A DNA stretch of 64,000 bases from Shewanella sp. HN-41 (GCF_000217915.1 NZ_AFOZ01000037.1:124001-188000), one strand, 5' to 3'. Counted from the first letter of the stretch, positions 1 through 10,492 are shown. Notes: generated by a model not told the origin, from the sequence alone. Numbers and translations: made by a program.

Positions 1-365
1 AGTTTGTCTTGCTTCAAACCGAAGGCAATATTCTCCGCAACAGTCATATGGGGAAACAGGGCATAGGACTGGAACATCATATTAATGGGACGTTCGTAGG
101 GCGGTAAATCGGTGATATCTTCACCATCAAGATAAATGCGGCCAGATGTGGGTTTCTCAAAGCCGGCTAACATGCGCAATAGGGTTGACTTACCGGAGCC
201 TGAGCCACCGAGTAAAGCAAAAATCTCCCCCTTATTAATAGTCAATGACACGTCATCAACTGCGCGGACATCGTCGAAGAGTTTGCTTACCCGCTCAATC
301 TTGAGCAGTACTTTTTCTTGCGTCTTTGTTGTCGGTTTATTGGTGACGCCCGAGGTGCTTGCCAT
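1..365 (-). CDS. potG: Putrescine ABC transporter ATP-binding protein PotG (5' part)
   Basis: N-terminal 121 codons of an ABC transporter ATPase; the rest lies outside the window. It would energise putrescine import at the inner membrane. A Walker A motif (GGSGSGKST) and a Q-loop (MMFQSYALFPH) are visible, with the segment between them typical of spermidine/putrescine transporters. The start at 365 opens with MASTSGVTNK, and a hydrophilic tail of about 20 residues precedes the ABC domain, as in PotG. It lies 170 bases downstream of potF on the same strand, so the two are probably cotranscribed with the permease genes beyond the edge. The choice of PotG over PotA rests on the potF neighbour. 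Confidence 0.88.
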   Translation of the reverse strand, partial: MASTSGVTNKPTTKTQEKVLLKIERVSKLFDDVRAVDDVSLTINKGEIFALLGGSGSGKSTLLRMLAGFEKPTSGRIYLDGEDITDLPPYERPINMMFQSYALFPHMTVAENIAFGLKQDK

Positions 366-535
366 AGTACTTCTCCACCCAAGCATTGATACGACAGTAC
401 GCCCAACACTTGAGATTTACACAATAAATTAATGAATAGAGGTTAAATCTGTTGCCCCCAGCCATGCAGAGGGGATGACCTATGTATTAAGTCAGTCGAC
501 CAAAGCAGGGGCAAGCAGAGCCTGCCCCGAATGGA

Positions 536-2257
<1,722 letters not shown>

Positions 2258-3613
2258 TTACACACTGAGGAGCAGGAACTCCCGCTCCCAAGAACTGACC
2301 ACACGGCGGAAGTTCTCAAGTTCGGCCTGTTTCACCGCCACAAAACCCGTAGTGAATGCTTCGCCTAAATATTCCTTACAGGCATCACTCTCCTCCATCG
2401 CCGCTAACGCTTCTTCTAAGGTTAAAGGCAAGCAATGCGGGTTATTGCTACGGCTTTCATTCGATTTACCCTGCACAGGCGTCGAAGGTTTAAGTCCTTC
2501 GACCATGCCGATATAGCCACATAACAAACTCGCTGCAATCGCTAAATAGCAATTAGCATCGGCTCCTGGGATACGGTTTTCGATACGACGATTTTGTGGT
2601 GACGATTCAGGAATACGTAGACCGCAAGTGCGATTTTCAACACCCCACTCTAAGTTAACTGGGGCAGATGTTCCGGGGAGGAAACGACGGAACGAGTTAG
2701 CATTCGGAGCCATCAGAGGTAATAACTCAGGAATAAATTTCTGTAACCCTGCGATATAACTCAAAAATAATGCGCTTTGAGTGCCATCCTCATTAGTGAA
2801 AATATTTTTACCTGTTTCTTTATTAATCACACTCTGATGAATATGCATAGCACTACCTGGCTCATCGGTCACAGGCTTCGCCATAAAGGTGGCACAAACA
2901 TCGTGCTTCAGAGCCGCTTCACGTAGGGTACGTTTGAAGATAAATACCTGATCGGCTAGAGATAAAGGGTTACCATGACTGAAGTTGATTTCCATTTGTG
3001 CTGGGCCATCTTCATGGATCAAGGTATCGATATCTAATCCCTGAATTTCACACCAGTCATACATATCTTCAAACAGAGGATCATATTCGTTGGCTGCATC
3101 GATAGAGAATGATTGACGGCCCGCCTCGGGTCTACCCGAACGGCCAATAGGCGGCTTAAGCGGTAAATCATGGTCATCACTACGGCGGGTCAAATAGAAC
3201 TCCATTTCCGGTGCAATAACAGGTTCCCAACCTTTCTCTTCGTAGAGAGATAGCACTTTTTTCAACACGTTACGTGGTGATAACTCAATAGGATTGCCCA
3301 TTCTGTCGTAGCAATCGTGGATCACCTGCGCCGTGGCTTCAATCGTCCAAGGCAACATAAAGACGGCGTTTTCATCGGGAACACAGACAAAATCAATATC
3401 CGCATCATCGAGTAAGCGGTAATAAATATCATCACCGACAAAGTCACCGGTGACCGTCTGCAACAGCACGCTTTCGGGCAAACGCATGCCCTTCTCATCG
3501 ACAAACTTATCTACTGGGGCGATTTTACCGCGGGCAATGCCGGTCATATCACTGATAACACATTCGACTTCTGTGATTTTTCGTTCTTTTAAAAAAGCGA
3601 TTAGCTTATTCAT
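2258..3613 (-). CDS. puuA: Gamma-glutamylputrescine synthetase PuuA
   Basis: Glutamine synthetase-fold ligase of 451 residues that joins glutamate to putrescine using ATP, the first step of the Puu pathway. Glutamine synthetase signatures are visible: the metal-binding EMEFYL stretch, the MEINFSHG region and the NRTCGLRIPESS nucleotide/glutamate region. I start it at 3613 (MNKLIAFLKERKITEVE); the reading frame extends 12 codons further upstream but that would overlap puuD. The gap to puuD is 2 bases, so they form one transcription unit. Glutamine synthetases and PuuA are close relatives; the neighbours puuD, puuR, puuB and puuC settle the assignment. Confidence 0.92.
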   Translation of the reverse strand: MNKLIAFLKERKITEVECVISDMTGIARGKIAPVDKFVDEKGMRLPESVLLQTVTGDFVGDDIYYRLLDDADIDFVCVPDENAVFMLPWTIEATAQVIHDCYDRMGNPIELSPRNVLKKVLSLYEEKGWEPVIAPEMEFYLTRRSDDHDLPLKPPIGRSGRPEAGRQSFSIDAANEYDPLFEDMYDWCEIQGLDIDTLIHEDGPAQMEINFSHGNPLSLADQVFIFKRTLREAALKHDVCATFMAKPVTDEPGSAMHIHQSVINKETGKNIFTNEDGTQSALFLSYIAGLQKFIPELLPLMAPNANSFRRFLPGTSAPVNLEWGVENRTCGLRIPESSPQNRRIENRIPGADANCYLAIAASLLCGYIGMVEGLKPSTPVQGKSNESRSNNPHCLPLTLEEALAAMEESDACKEYLGEAFTTGFVAVKQAELENFRRVVSSWEREFLLLSV

Positions 3614-3615
3614 TA

Positions 3616-4377
3616 TTATTTCACTCGAGTTGTAGCCCTGCGTCGGCATGCATCACCGAAGGCATTGAAAATAGACAGGTAAAATGGGTTTTCACTCACC
3701 TTCCATTCCGGATGCCATTGCACACCTAGGGCAAATTCTTTAGTACCTATTACGGAGAAAGCCTCCACTAATCCATCGGGAGCATAAGCTTCTGGCCGCA
3801 ACCCAACACCCAGACGCTCCACGCCTTGAGTATGAACAGAGTTAACCTCTGCAGAGCTACGGCCCCAAGCCTCGTAAATGACCCCCCCAGGCTCCACAGT
3901 GATACTGTGGGATGGCCCATATTGCACCTCTAACGAGGCATTTTTATCTTCTCTGTGTTCAATAAAACCACCCACCATATGTAATTTCTGATGCAAACTG
4001 CCCCCAAAAGCCACATTCATCTCTTGAAAACCGCGACAAATCCCTAGCACTGGCACGCCAGCAGCAATTGCGGCATGGATAAGCGGCAGCGTAGTCGCGT
4101 CACGTTTGGGATCATGGTGCGTCCCCTCCTCGCTGGGAAGGCCGGCATAGTGATGGGGTTCTACATTAGAAGGTGAACCAGTAAACAAAATGCCATCGAG
4201 TCGTGCCAAAATGGCTTCAATGGGTTGGTCCGACCCCAAAGATGGGATCACTAAGGGCCAACCTTTCGCGCCATTTACTACACCAAGTAGGTATTTTTCA
4301 CCCACTATATTAAAAGGATGTGATCCTAACTGCTGATTACACGCAATCACGCCAATGAAGGGCAACTCGACAGACAT
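3616..4377 (-). CDS. puuD: Gamma-glutamyl-GABA hydrolase PuuD
   Basis: Class I glutamine amidotransferase-like hydrolase of 253 residues that releases GABA from gamma-glutamyl-GABA. The nucleophile elbow GICRGFQEMN places the catalytic cysteine at residue 114, and QWHPEW near residue 220 supplies the histidine/glutamate pair. There is no synthase partner domain, as expected for PuuD. It immediately precedes puuA and lies downstream of puuR on the same strand. Facing GAACA-type motifs at 4409-4440, just upstream, are candidate PuuR sites. Confidence 0.92.
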   Translation of the reverse strand: MSVELPFIGVIACNQQLGSHPFNIVGEKYLLGVVNGAKGWPLVIPSLGSDQPIEAILARLDGILFTGSPSNVEPHHYAGLPSEEGTHHDPKRDATTLPLIHAAIAAGVPVLGICRGFQEMNVAFGGSLHQKLHMVGGFIEHREDKNASLEVQYGPSHSITVEPGGVIYEAWGRSSAEVNSVHTQGVERLGVGLRPEAYAPDGLVEAFSVIGTKEFALGVQWHPEWKVSENPFYLSIFNAFGDACRRRATTRVK

Positions 4378-4951
4378 AACTCACCTTAAGAATTCATTTT
4401 ACTAGCATAACGAACACTTCAACTTCAAACGTTCATTTTTTCACACAGTACACCGAATTCCCCCCCTAGGCAAGAGGTTAAGCAGTTGTTAAAGATTATT
4501 TAACATCGATAGGATATTTTTTATAAATAACATTATGTTATACAAAAAACTTGCCAATTAGGTGTGAATAAACCTCCTTTGCATAGGCCGAAATGGGCAA
4601 ATTATGCTAAATCGCAACTAAGGTTGGTCCAGATGACATGGGGCTAATTTGACCAATATTATTTACACAATGACAAAATATTTATACTAGTCGATAGGTT
4701 GAGCGAAGCTAAAAACGCCCCAAAATCGAGATAGGGCATCCCCTCGGCTCACATACTCCCTGATCCAGAGTAAAAGCCGAGTCGCATCATAAGGCTAAAT
4801 AACGGTTCCGAATTGTCGAGCGCGGTACAGGACGAACAGAGTATCGCTAAGCGGACCCTCTACGCCACCTATGGCGTTCAGGGAAGCTTACTCTAGATAA
4901 AATGAGGCGTGCCTACGTGCGATACCCTGCGATTGAACAAGGAATAATGAG
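4378..4951. other. puuD-puuR spacer with inverted repeats
   Basis: 574 bases without a gene between puuR and puuD, both read leftward. The part from about 4680 to 4930 is richer in G+C than the rest and contains several inverted repeats: CTCGGCT 4743-4749 with AGCCGAG 4775-4781, GTATCGC 4841-4847 with GCGATAC 4919-4925, and CGCCAcctaTGGCG at 4863-4876. No open frame with coding character is seen. It may be a structured leader for puuDA, a small RNA or a decayed repeat. Confidence 0.4.
4407..4440. promoter_or_regulatory. Candidate PuuR operator pair upstream of puuD
   Basis: AACGAACACTT at 4409 and, in the opposite orientation, AATGAACG at 4439-4432 lie 30-60 bases upstream of the puuD start. 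E. coli PuuR sites contain a TGAACA-type core, and AACGAACA recurs in front of puuB. Binding here is inference from this recurrence. Confidence 0.45.
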
Positions 4952-5509
4952 TTAGAAGTTTGCGGGTGTCGTCGCGCTCACCAGACGGCAAGGTTCATCG
5001 AAGGGGTTGCGAAATCTATGGGGCAGTTCGCTGTTAAAGTAGTAACTATCACCCGCCTCCAAGATATAAACCTCATCTCCCACGGTTAACTCGAATTTAC
5101 CTTCGATCACCATGGCGGCCTCTTCCCCTTCGTGTTTTAGCATCTCTTCACCCGTATCTGAGCCCGGAGGATAGGTTTCGCTCATCACTGACATAGCACG
5201 ATTCGGAAAGTCACGACCAATCAGCTTAAACTCCAATGGACCCGTCCCAATATCCAACAACTCATCGGAGCGATAAACAACCTTTTGCTCACTGTCAGAT
5301 GAGGCTTCAATGGAAAAAAAATCCACTAAAGACATAGGGATACCCGACAATACTTTTTTCAAAGAACTGACCGACGGGCTAACACTGTTTTTTTCGATCA
5401 TTGAAATCGTACTGTTAGTCACACCAGCACGCTTAGCCAGCTCTCGCTGAGATAAGCCTTTCATTTTTCGAACGGTTTTGAGACTGGCTCCAATATCCAA
5501 ATTTAACAT
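4952..5509 (-). CDS. puuR: HTH/cupin transcriptional regulator PuuR
   Basis: DNA-binding repressor of 185 residues. An XRE-type helix-turn-helix occupies residues 5-60 (KGLSQRELAKRAGVTNSTIS), and a cupin sensor domain covers about 105-180 (HEGEEAAMVIEGKFEL, then EAGDSYYFNSELPHRF). This two-domain layout and length match E. coli PuuR, which represses putrescine catabolic genes. It is divergent from puuB and upstream of puuD-puuA, so it probably controls both sides. GGGGAG abuts the start ATG, a very short spacing. Confidence 0.88.
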   Translation of the reverse strand: MLNLDIGASLKTVRKMKGLSQRELAKRAGVTNSTISMIEKNSVSPSVSSLKKVLSGIPMSLVDFFSIEASSDSEQKVVYRSDELLDIGTGPLEFKLIGRDFPNRAMSVMSETYPPGSDTGEEMLKHEGEEAAMVIEGKFELTVGDEVYILEAGDSYYFNSELPHRFRNPFDEPCRLVSATTPANF

Positions 5510-5645
5510 CTCCCCAAAGGCTCGGGTTCCCCCGATAGATGACGAACAGGTTGTTCAGGATAAACACCATCTAGAGCGCATTTTCGCCCCCAAGCGTGTG
5601 TTTTACAGCTTTCATTGTATTCTACATAAAAAGCGTGTTAAATAA

Positions 5646-5653
5646 AACGAACA
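5646..5653. promoter_or_regulatory. Candidate PuuR site upstream of puuB
   Basis: AACGAACA, followed by CTTTTTT, is identical to the motif upstream of puuD (4409). It lies in the puuR-puuB divergent region about 80 bases before the puuB start. The repetition within one pathway cluster suggests an operator; it is untested. Confidence 0.4.
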
Positions 5654-5730
5654 CTTTTTTGCGTCATGTTAAAAGTGTGATGAGTATACTGAGACAAGTC
5701 CAATTTACAATAAAAACAATTTTTGGAGCC

Positions 5731-7041
5731 ATGATGGCAAGTAAACCTCCAGTGCACAGCGAACAATACCCGCACTCATATTATGTAGATACGGCGAAGG
5801 AAATTTATGCGCACCCGCAGCTTGAAAGTGAAATCAGCGCCGATGTATGCATAGTGGGCGGCGGCTTTAGCGGCATCAATACCGCCATAGAACTCACGCA
5901 GCGTGGTATGAGTGTTGTGCTATTGGAAGCCAAGCGTATCGGTTGGGGGGCATCGGGGCGCAATGGTGGTGAACTCATTCGCGGCATAGGCCATGACCCT
6001 GCGCAATTCCAAAATGAAATTGGCGCTGAAGGGGTAAAAGCCATTCAGCAGATGGGGTTTGAAGCGGTGGAAATTGTGCGCAATCGCATACAAGAACATC
6101 AAATTAATTGCGATCTGCAAATGGGATATTGCGATTTAGCGGTTAAACCTCGCCATATGGATGAGCTTGAAGAAGAATTTAGCGCACTCAAGGCCATGGG
6201 TTATCAGCAAGAAATCAAGCTGCTAACTAAGGGACAATTAGGTGAAGTGATTGGCTCAGATTTTTATCAAGGTGCGCTAGTTGATATGGGTAGTGGCCAT
6301 CTGCACCCACTCAATTTAGCCCTCGGTGAGGCCAGAGTCGCCCGCAATCTTGGCACCCAGTTGTTTGAATACAGCGCCGCAGAGAAGATTATTCAAGGGG
6401 CTAGACCTAAGGTCATTACCGCCAAAGGAGCCGTCAATTGCCAATATTTAGTCTTGGCGGGCAATGCCTATATAGGCCATAAACTCAATGCTTATCTCGG
6501 AGGTAAAGTCTTGCCTGCTGGCAGCTACTTGCTGGCGACAGAGCCCTTAAGCGAAGCGCAATGCGCGAGTATCATCCCGCAGAATATGGCCTTCGCCGAT
6601 ATGCGAATTGCCTTAGATTACTTTCACTTATCTTCAGACCGTCGGCTGCTGTTTGGTGGCCTTTGCACTTATTCGGGTAAAGATCCTAAGGATATTGAGG
6701 CGGCATTGAGGCCCAACTTAGAGAAGGTTTTTCCGCAATTAAAAGGGGTACGCATCGATTATGAATGGGGCGGTATGATAGGTATCGGTGCTAACCGTAT
6801 GCCACAAATTGGTCGTCTGCCAGATGCCAATAATATTTTCTACGCCCAAGCCTATGCAGGACACGGCGTGAATGCCACACATATGGCGGCCAAACTGCTT
6901 GCCGAGGCCATTTGCCAACAGGCGGGACATTTCGATGTGTTCGCTAAAATCAAACACATGACCTTCCCCGGTGGCCCGACGTTCCGCTCACCTATGCTCG
7001 CGGCTGGCATGCTGTATCATAGATTTAAAGACTTATTTTAA
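5731..7041 (+). CDS. puuB: Gamma-glutamylputrescine oxidase PuuB
   Basis: FAD-dependent amine oxidase of 436 residues that oxidises gamma-glutamylputrescine to the gamma-glutamyl aldehyde. A dinucleotide-binding motif (VCIVGGGFSGINTAIEL) sits near residue 35, followed by GWGASGRNGGELIRGIG, the DAO-family flavin contact region. The open frame reaches back to 5596, but GGAG at 5725-5728 points to 5731 or the adjacent ATG at 5734, and the length then matches E. coli PuuB (about 426). It is transcribed away from puuR. Confidence 0.9.
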   Translation: MMASKPPVHSEQYPHSYYVDTAKEIYAHPQLESEISADVCIVGGGFSGINTAIELTQRGMSVVLLEAKRIGWGASGRNGGELIRGIGHDPAQFQNEIGAEGVKAIQQMGFEAVEIVRNRIQEHQINCDLQMGYCDLAVKPRHMDELEEEFSALKAMGYQQEIKLLTKGQLGEVIGSDFYQGALVDMGSGHLHPLNLALGEARVARNLGTQLFEYSAAEKIIQGARPKVITAKGAVNCQYLVLAGNAYIGHKLNAYLGGKVLPAGSYLLATEPLSEAQCASIIPQNMAFADMRIALDYFHLSSDRRLLFGGLCTYSGKDPKDIEAALRPNLEKVFPQLKGVRIDYEWGGMIGIGANRMPQIGRLPDANNIFYAQAYAGHGVNATHMAAKLLAEAICQQAGHFDVFAKIKHMTFPGGPTFRSPMLAAGMLYHRFKDLF

Positions 7042-7083
7042 CAGATTGTTTTAATGAACTATTTTAAGATTTATCACATGATA

Positions 7084-7108
7084 CCCATCGGATAAACAAG
7101 CCGATGGG
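7084..7108. terminator. Hairpin after puuB
   Basis: CCCATCGG (7084-7091) pairs with CCGATGGG (7101-7108) around a 9-base loop, 43 bases after the puuB stop. It is followed by only a few scattered T, so it is a weak terminator candidate. Confidence 0.5.
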
Positions 7109-7238
7109 CATTATTGTCATAAGCTCCAGTCAATTAAACATTCGTTATTTAGGTGCATGCTATTAAGGCAGCAATCACACAAAGCTTCGCTTAAAACCTA
7201 AGCTCCAAAGCCCTAGGGCCTAATCAGATTTGTCGTGG

Positions 7239-7751
7239 CTAATCGACTCTCGCTAATCTTTGCCGCTTTCTACGCCTTGCCCACAGGATAAAAGGGATAG
7301 ACCCGAGATAATGCACAACTAAGGCCACCACAACACCAAAGCCAATTCCACTCGTAGTTAAAGGTATCCCAGGTTTAAAGTTACTGATGGTTTTCTCAAG
7401 ATAATCAAAGCGCACGGGATTAAATATATAGGCGGTTTTCTCAAACAAATTACCCGTATTAAAAACCGTCATGCCCTCTGTTAGCGCTTTATAGTGCGCC
7501 AGAGTCTGCAACTTTTGCTCGGCGTCAGCACGCACACTAGGTTCCTCATTTTGCTGGTGACGGGCAATCATGGCCTCGGCATCGGCGTAATGGAACTCCT
7601 TAGCCGTTGCCTCGTAACCTGCTACCTGCCATCGAGTTGATTCATAGAGCCCAGCTAAAAATTGCTGATAATGATCAGCCAGTTGTGGTAATTGCAAGGC
7701 AATTACCAGAATCAACCCAAATACGAGCTTATCAAGCAATCTGCCAATCAA
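7239..7751 (-). CDS. DUF2937-like inner membrane protein
   Basis: Protein of about 170 residues with two hydrophobic segments, near residues 9-25 (LVFGLILVIALQL) and near 140-160 (GIGFGVVVALVVHYLGSIPFILW). The Arg/Lys-rich C-terminus (ARRRKRQRLARVD) is probably cytoplasmic. The middle is charged and probably extracytoplasmic. I choose the TTG at 7751 because a perfect AAGGAGG (7758-7764) lies six bases before it; the longer frame to 7778 has no such site. The family name is from memory of length and layout, and the function is unknown. Confidence 0.7.
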   Translation of the reverse strand: MIGRLLDKLVFGLILVIALQLPQLADHYQQFLAGLYESTRWQVAGYEATAKEFHYADAEAMIARHQQNEEPSVRADAEQKLQTLAHYKALTEGMTVFNTGNLFEKTAYIFNPVRFDYLEKTISNFKPGIPLTTSGIGFGVVVALVVHYLGSIPFILWARRRKRQRLARVD

Positions 7752-7838
7752 GGATAACCTCCTTGGTACTTTAGCCAAACAACACTGCGGTTATATAGAG
7801 CTTAACATCCACACTGGCTCAATCAATGCACGGCGCAA

Positions 7839-8696
7839 TTAGCACTCAATCGGCAGATCGGTACGACTGCCCCAATCCGCCCACGAGCCGTCATAGAGGA
7901 TGGGATTTGTATGCCCTGCGGCTACTGAAGCTAAGATCAAAATACACGCCGTAATCCCAGAGCCGCAGCTGAATATCCGTGCAGTTTTGTCCACAGCTAG
8001 CCCTTGATAAATAGCCTGTAACTCGCTGGCCGTTTTGATTTTATTGCCATCGAGCACTTGAGCGAAGGGTAAGTTAACCGAGCGTGGAATATGCCCTGAG
8101 CGCACACCGGGGCGCGGCTCACTCACTTGGCCTAGAAAGCGTGGCGCACCACGGGCATCGACAATCGCGGTTTCATCATCTTCGATACGAGATAGTACGG
8201 CCTCGGCATCCATCACCCGCTCGGGGTGGTATTGCAGTACATCGGCTAAAGCATCGACATCCGCCGGGCCGTAATCGACGCCTTCGGCTTGGTAACGCGA
8301 TGAGGTGATGCGGTCTTCTTCAATCCATTGGGGCAAGCCACCATCAAGCACATAAACTCGATTAAAGCCCATGACTTTAAAGGTCCACCACGCCCGTGGG
8401 GATGAATAAATGCCTTGATTATCATAGACAACGATAATACTGTCGGTCTCAATCCCAAGTTGCGCTATCCCTTGGATGAATTGCTCAAACGTCGGCAAGG
8501 CATGAATTTGGGTTGAAGTCATATCGCAAAACACATTTTCCAAGTCGAATCGACGTGAGCGCGGAATGCAGATAGGCTCATCGTAAACCAGTGGTTCTTT
8601 ACCAATAACGGTTTCCATACTGGCATCGAGCAAGACTAAATGGGGATCGGTGAGGTGTGCTTCGAGCCACTGCGTACTAACAAGTGGGTATTCCAT
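7839..8696 (-). CDS. sseA: 3-mercaptopyruvate/thiosulfate sulfurtransferase
   Basis: Two-domain rhodanese of 285 residues that moves sulfur from 3-mercaptopyruvate to a thiol acceptor in the cytoplasm. The N-terminal inactive rhodanese domain covers about 1-140 and the catalytic domain 155-285. The active loop reads CGSGITAC; the CGSG(V/I)TA form is typical of mercaptopyruvate sulfurtransferases rather than classical rhodaneses. Length and the RSGHIPRSVNLPF motif match E. coli SseA (281). It appears to be a single-gene unit. Confidence 0.88.
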   Translation of the reverse strand: MEYPLVSTQWLEAHLTDPHLVLLDASMETVIGKEPLVYDEPICIPRSRRFDLENVFCDMTSTQIHALPTFEQFIQGIAQLGIETDSIIVVYDNQGIYSSPRAWWTFKVMGFNRVYVLDGGLPQWIEEDRITSSRYQAEGVDYGPADVDALADVLQYHPERVMDAEAVLSRIEDDETAIVDARGAPRFLGQVSEPRPGVRSGHIPRSVNLPFAQVLDGNKIKTASELQAIYQGLAVDKTARIFSCGSGITACILILASVAAGHTNPILYDGSWADWGSRTDLPIEC

Positions 8697-8909
8697 AGCG
8701 GGTCCTTTTACTGTTATCTAAATCTGCTGCTAGTCTCTCACCAAATGCCGTAAAGCCCAAATATCGGCTTAACAAATTGTCTGCTTTGGGATTTTATTTA
8801 AAAGCGTCGACTCGATTTCATGCACTCAATCATTAAATTGCGGCGAAGCAGTGTTTCAAGATAGCTTTTCGAGACAGCCCTTTTGAAATAATCCTTTTCA
8901 ATATAGCCG

Positions 8910-9323
8910 CTACTTAATGACTTCAATTTTCACATCAATCAAGCCATAGGAAGTGTTACCTATGCTACTGAAAGCCGATTTAGACAGATCAATAATACGG
9001 CCACGCACGAAGGGCCCTCTATCATTGATTTTTACAATCACACTTTTGCCGTTATCGACATTGGTGACCTTAACGCTCGAACCAAAAGGTAACTTTTTAT
9101 GCGCCGCCGTCTTTAATTTATGTTGGTAAAGCTCACCGCTCGCCGTCTTCCTACTTTGGTGCTTATCCCCATAAAAGGAAGCCTGACCCGCTTCAGTGAA
9201 TCCCACCCAGTTACCATTTTCACCCGTCTGCATTGAAGAACAGCCAGCCAAAAAACTTAACAATGCCAGCACAGCTAGTTTGACGAAATTGAACGGCCTA
9301 ATTAGGTTTTGAAGTGTATTCAC
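8910..9323 (-). CDS. RlpA-like septal-ring lipoprotein (DPBB domain)
   Basis: Lipoprotein of about 137 residues with an RlpA-like double-psi beta-barrel. The signal peptide ends in a lipobox (LLSFLAGC), so the mature protein would be a membrane-anchored lipoprotein. The barrel holds GQASFYGDKHQSRKTASGE and VKINDRGPFVRGRIIDLS, the conserved family motifs. There is no C-terminal SPOR domain, so it is shorter than full RlpA. I favour the GTG at 9323, preceded by GAGGG six bases away; the upstream ATG at 9338 lacks such a site. A role in peptidoglycan cleavage is inferred from the family. Confidence 0.8.
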   Translation of the reverse strand: MNTLQNLIRPFNFVKLAVLALLSFLAGCSSMQTGENGNWVGFTEAGQASFYGDKHQSRKTASGELYQHKLKTAAHKKLPFGSSVKVTNVDNGKSVIVKINDRGPFVRGRIIDLSKSAFSSIGNTSYGLIDVKIEVIK

Positions 9324-9600
9324 ATGACACCCTCTCATAAGTAAACACTTTGCGACGAGCGATTAGCTCAGCAAAAGTCACAGGGAAATAACGAACAACC
9401 TTAGATAGCAAAGCACGAAGCTTACATCCTAAAAGATCAGAACAAGAAACAATAAATTTCCACGAGGCTACAGCAGTTGCACGCTAAAATCACGTACTTG
9501 CAGGTGAATACCCTAGGTTTCAAGTCAAAAGGTTGCGGACATATTGACTTAAAAACAGTCAGATATGTGTTGGAGACTAGTTTTTGGAGGACCTGTAATT
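9324..9600. other. Intergenic region upstream of the RlpA-like gene
   Basis: About 280 bases without a recognisable gene, between the lipoprotein gene and the degenerate cassette sequence. It contains the probable rlpA-like promoter. I see no strong repeats. Confidence 0.4.
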
Positions 9601-9615
9601 TTAGTTATTAACAGT

Positions 9616-9750
9616 TTAGCGTTTGCTGGTATCCACTAACACAGGCTTACCATGGCATTCGCTCGTCGTCTCGCTAATCACCATGGCTCACCGTTTTGGC
9701 TTTAGCGTAACCGTAGATTTAAAGGTCTTACGCAGCACGCTTTGGGACAT
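9616..9750 (-). pseudogene. Degenerate cassette-type small ORF with in-frame TGA
   Basis: Reading leftward from the ATG at 9750, the frame gives MSQSVLRKTFKSTVTLKPKR, a TGA (9688-9690), then continues in the same frame as AMVISETTSECHGKPVLVDTSKR to a TAA at 9616. The two halves total about 45 codons. The sequence lies immediately beyond an attC site on the cassette strand, so it may be a decayed third cassette. It could equally be non-coding; the two halves sharing a frame is the only coding hint. Confidence 0.35.
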
Positions 9751-9807
9751 GTCAGAGTTAGGGCGTCGGCACTATCAGGTGAATTTCGGATAAGAATTTC
9801 TATGGAT

Positions 9808-9928
9808 TAACGCCGCGTTAAGGGGTGAATAACTCGACCACCCAACCTAGCCCATTGTGCCGTAAACACTAAATTTGAATCAAATCAAGAATACCAAGCG
9901 TTGAGAATCCGTCTTAAACGCTTTGTTA
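9808..9928 (-). repeat. Integron attC recombination site (downstream of the 182-aa cassette)
   Basis: On the minus strand the site opens with TAACAAAGCGTTTAAG and closes with CTTAACGCGGCGTTA; the two ends are imperfect inverted complements about 121 bases apart, the architecture of attC. The interior carries further imperfect symmetry (TCAACGCTTGG, AATTTAGTGTTTACGGC) resembling Vibrio superintegron repeats. The TAA stop of the upstream ORF is part of the opening TAAC, as is usual in tightly packed cassettes. Confidence 0.85.
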
Positions 9929-10474
9929 GCTAGCAGAGTGACGACGAGCTGCTGCCTCATTCTCCATTACCACAAAATATGCATTGGGAGGCAATTGTTC
10001 ATAGTCCACGGCCTCTCCTCTATGGCCTTGCGCCCCGACTAATGTACCAAGCTCTCTACAGTTATATACGACCTGCCACACACAATTTAACTTGATAAAA
10101 CTAGCGCCAACACTGTCGATGTAAATAGCCCTTTTCTTTGGAAATTTCTCGTTATAGAACCACCATAGATATGGATACTGACCATTATCTAATGCATTTT
10201 CCAAAGCTTTCAGTTGAATATCTCGTAAAGTTTCACTTTGCTCATCTATGTTTAAGCCTTTAGCCCACCTTAGATTTACAGGGCATTCCCAACCGCAGTG
10301 AACATCTATATTTGATAGAATACGAAGTTCACCCACTGGCTGTGTGGGCGGAAATAATAAAATGCTAGCATTCTTACGAGATGATGCGAGGCGTAAGCGC
10401 ATACCCTTTAGCTCAGGAACATTGACCGTTGTATATTGTGACCACAGGTTTTCCAACCGTTCTATCATGCTCAA
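9926..10474 (-). CDS. Cassette-encoded hypothetical protein (182 aa)
   Basis: Soluble-looking protein of 182 residues with no signal peptide or membrane segment. I do not recognise the family. The centre is aromatic-rich (GQYPYLWWFYNEKFPKKRAIYIDS) and the C-terminal part contains PPNAYFVVMENEAAARRHSAS. Only 16 bases separate its start from the R' end of the upstream attC, and its stop codon is inside the downstream attC (9808-9928), so it fills one complete integron cassette. Cassette genes of this kind are usually horizontally acquired. Nothing in the sequence indicates a specific function. Confidence 0.8.
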   Translation of the reverse strand: MSMIERLENLWSQYTTVNVPELKGMRLRLASSRKNASILLFPPTQPVGELRILSNIDVHCGWECPVNLRWAKGLNIDEQSETLRDIQLKALENALDNGQYPYLWWFYNEKFPKKRAIYIDSVGASFIKLNCVWQVVYNCRELGTLVGAQGHRGEAVDYEQLPPNAYFVVMENEAAARRHSAS

Positions 10475-10492
10475 TTCTCTGTTGTACAGGCT

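Noticed and set aside
136-432. 98-codon plus-strand ORF over the potG start
   Set aside because: It is antisense to clear PotG coding sequence and its peptide has no recognisable features.
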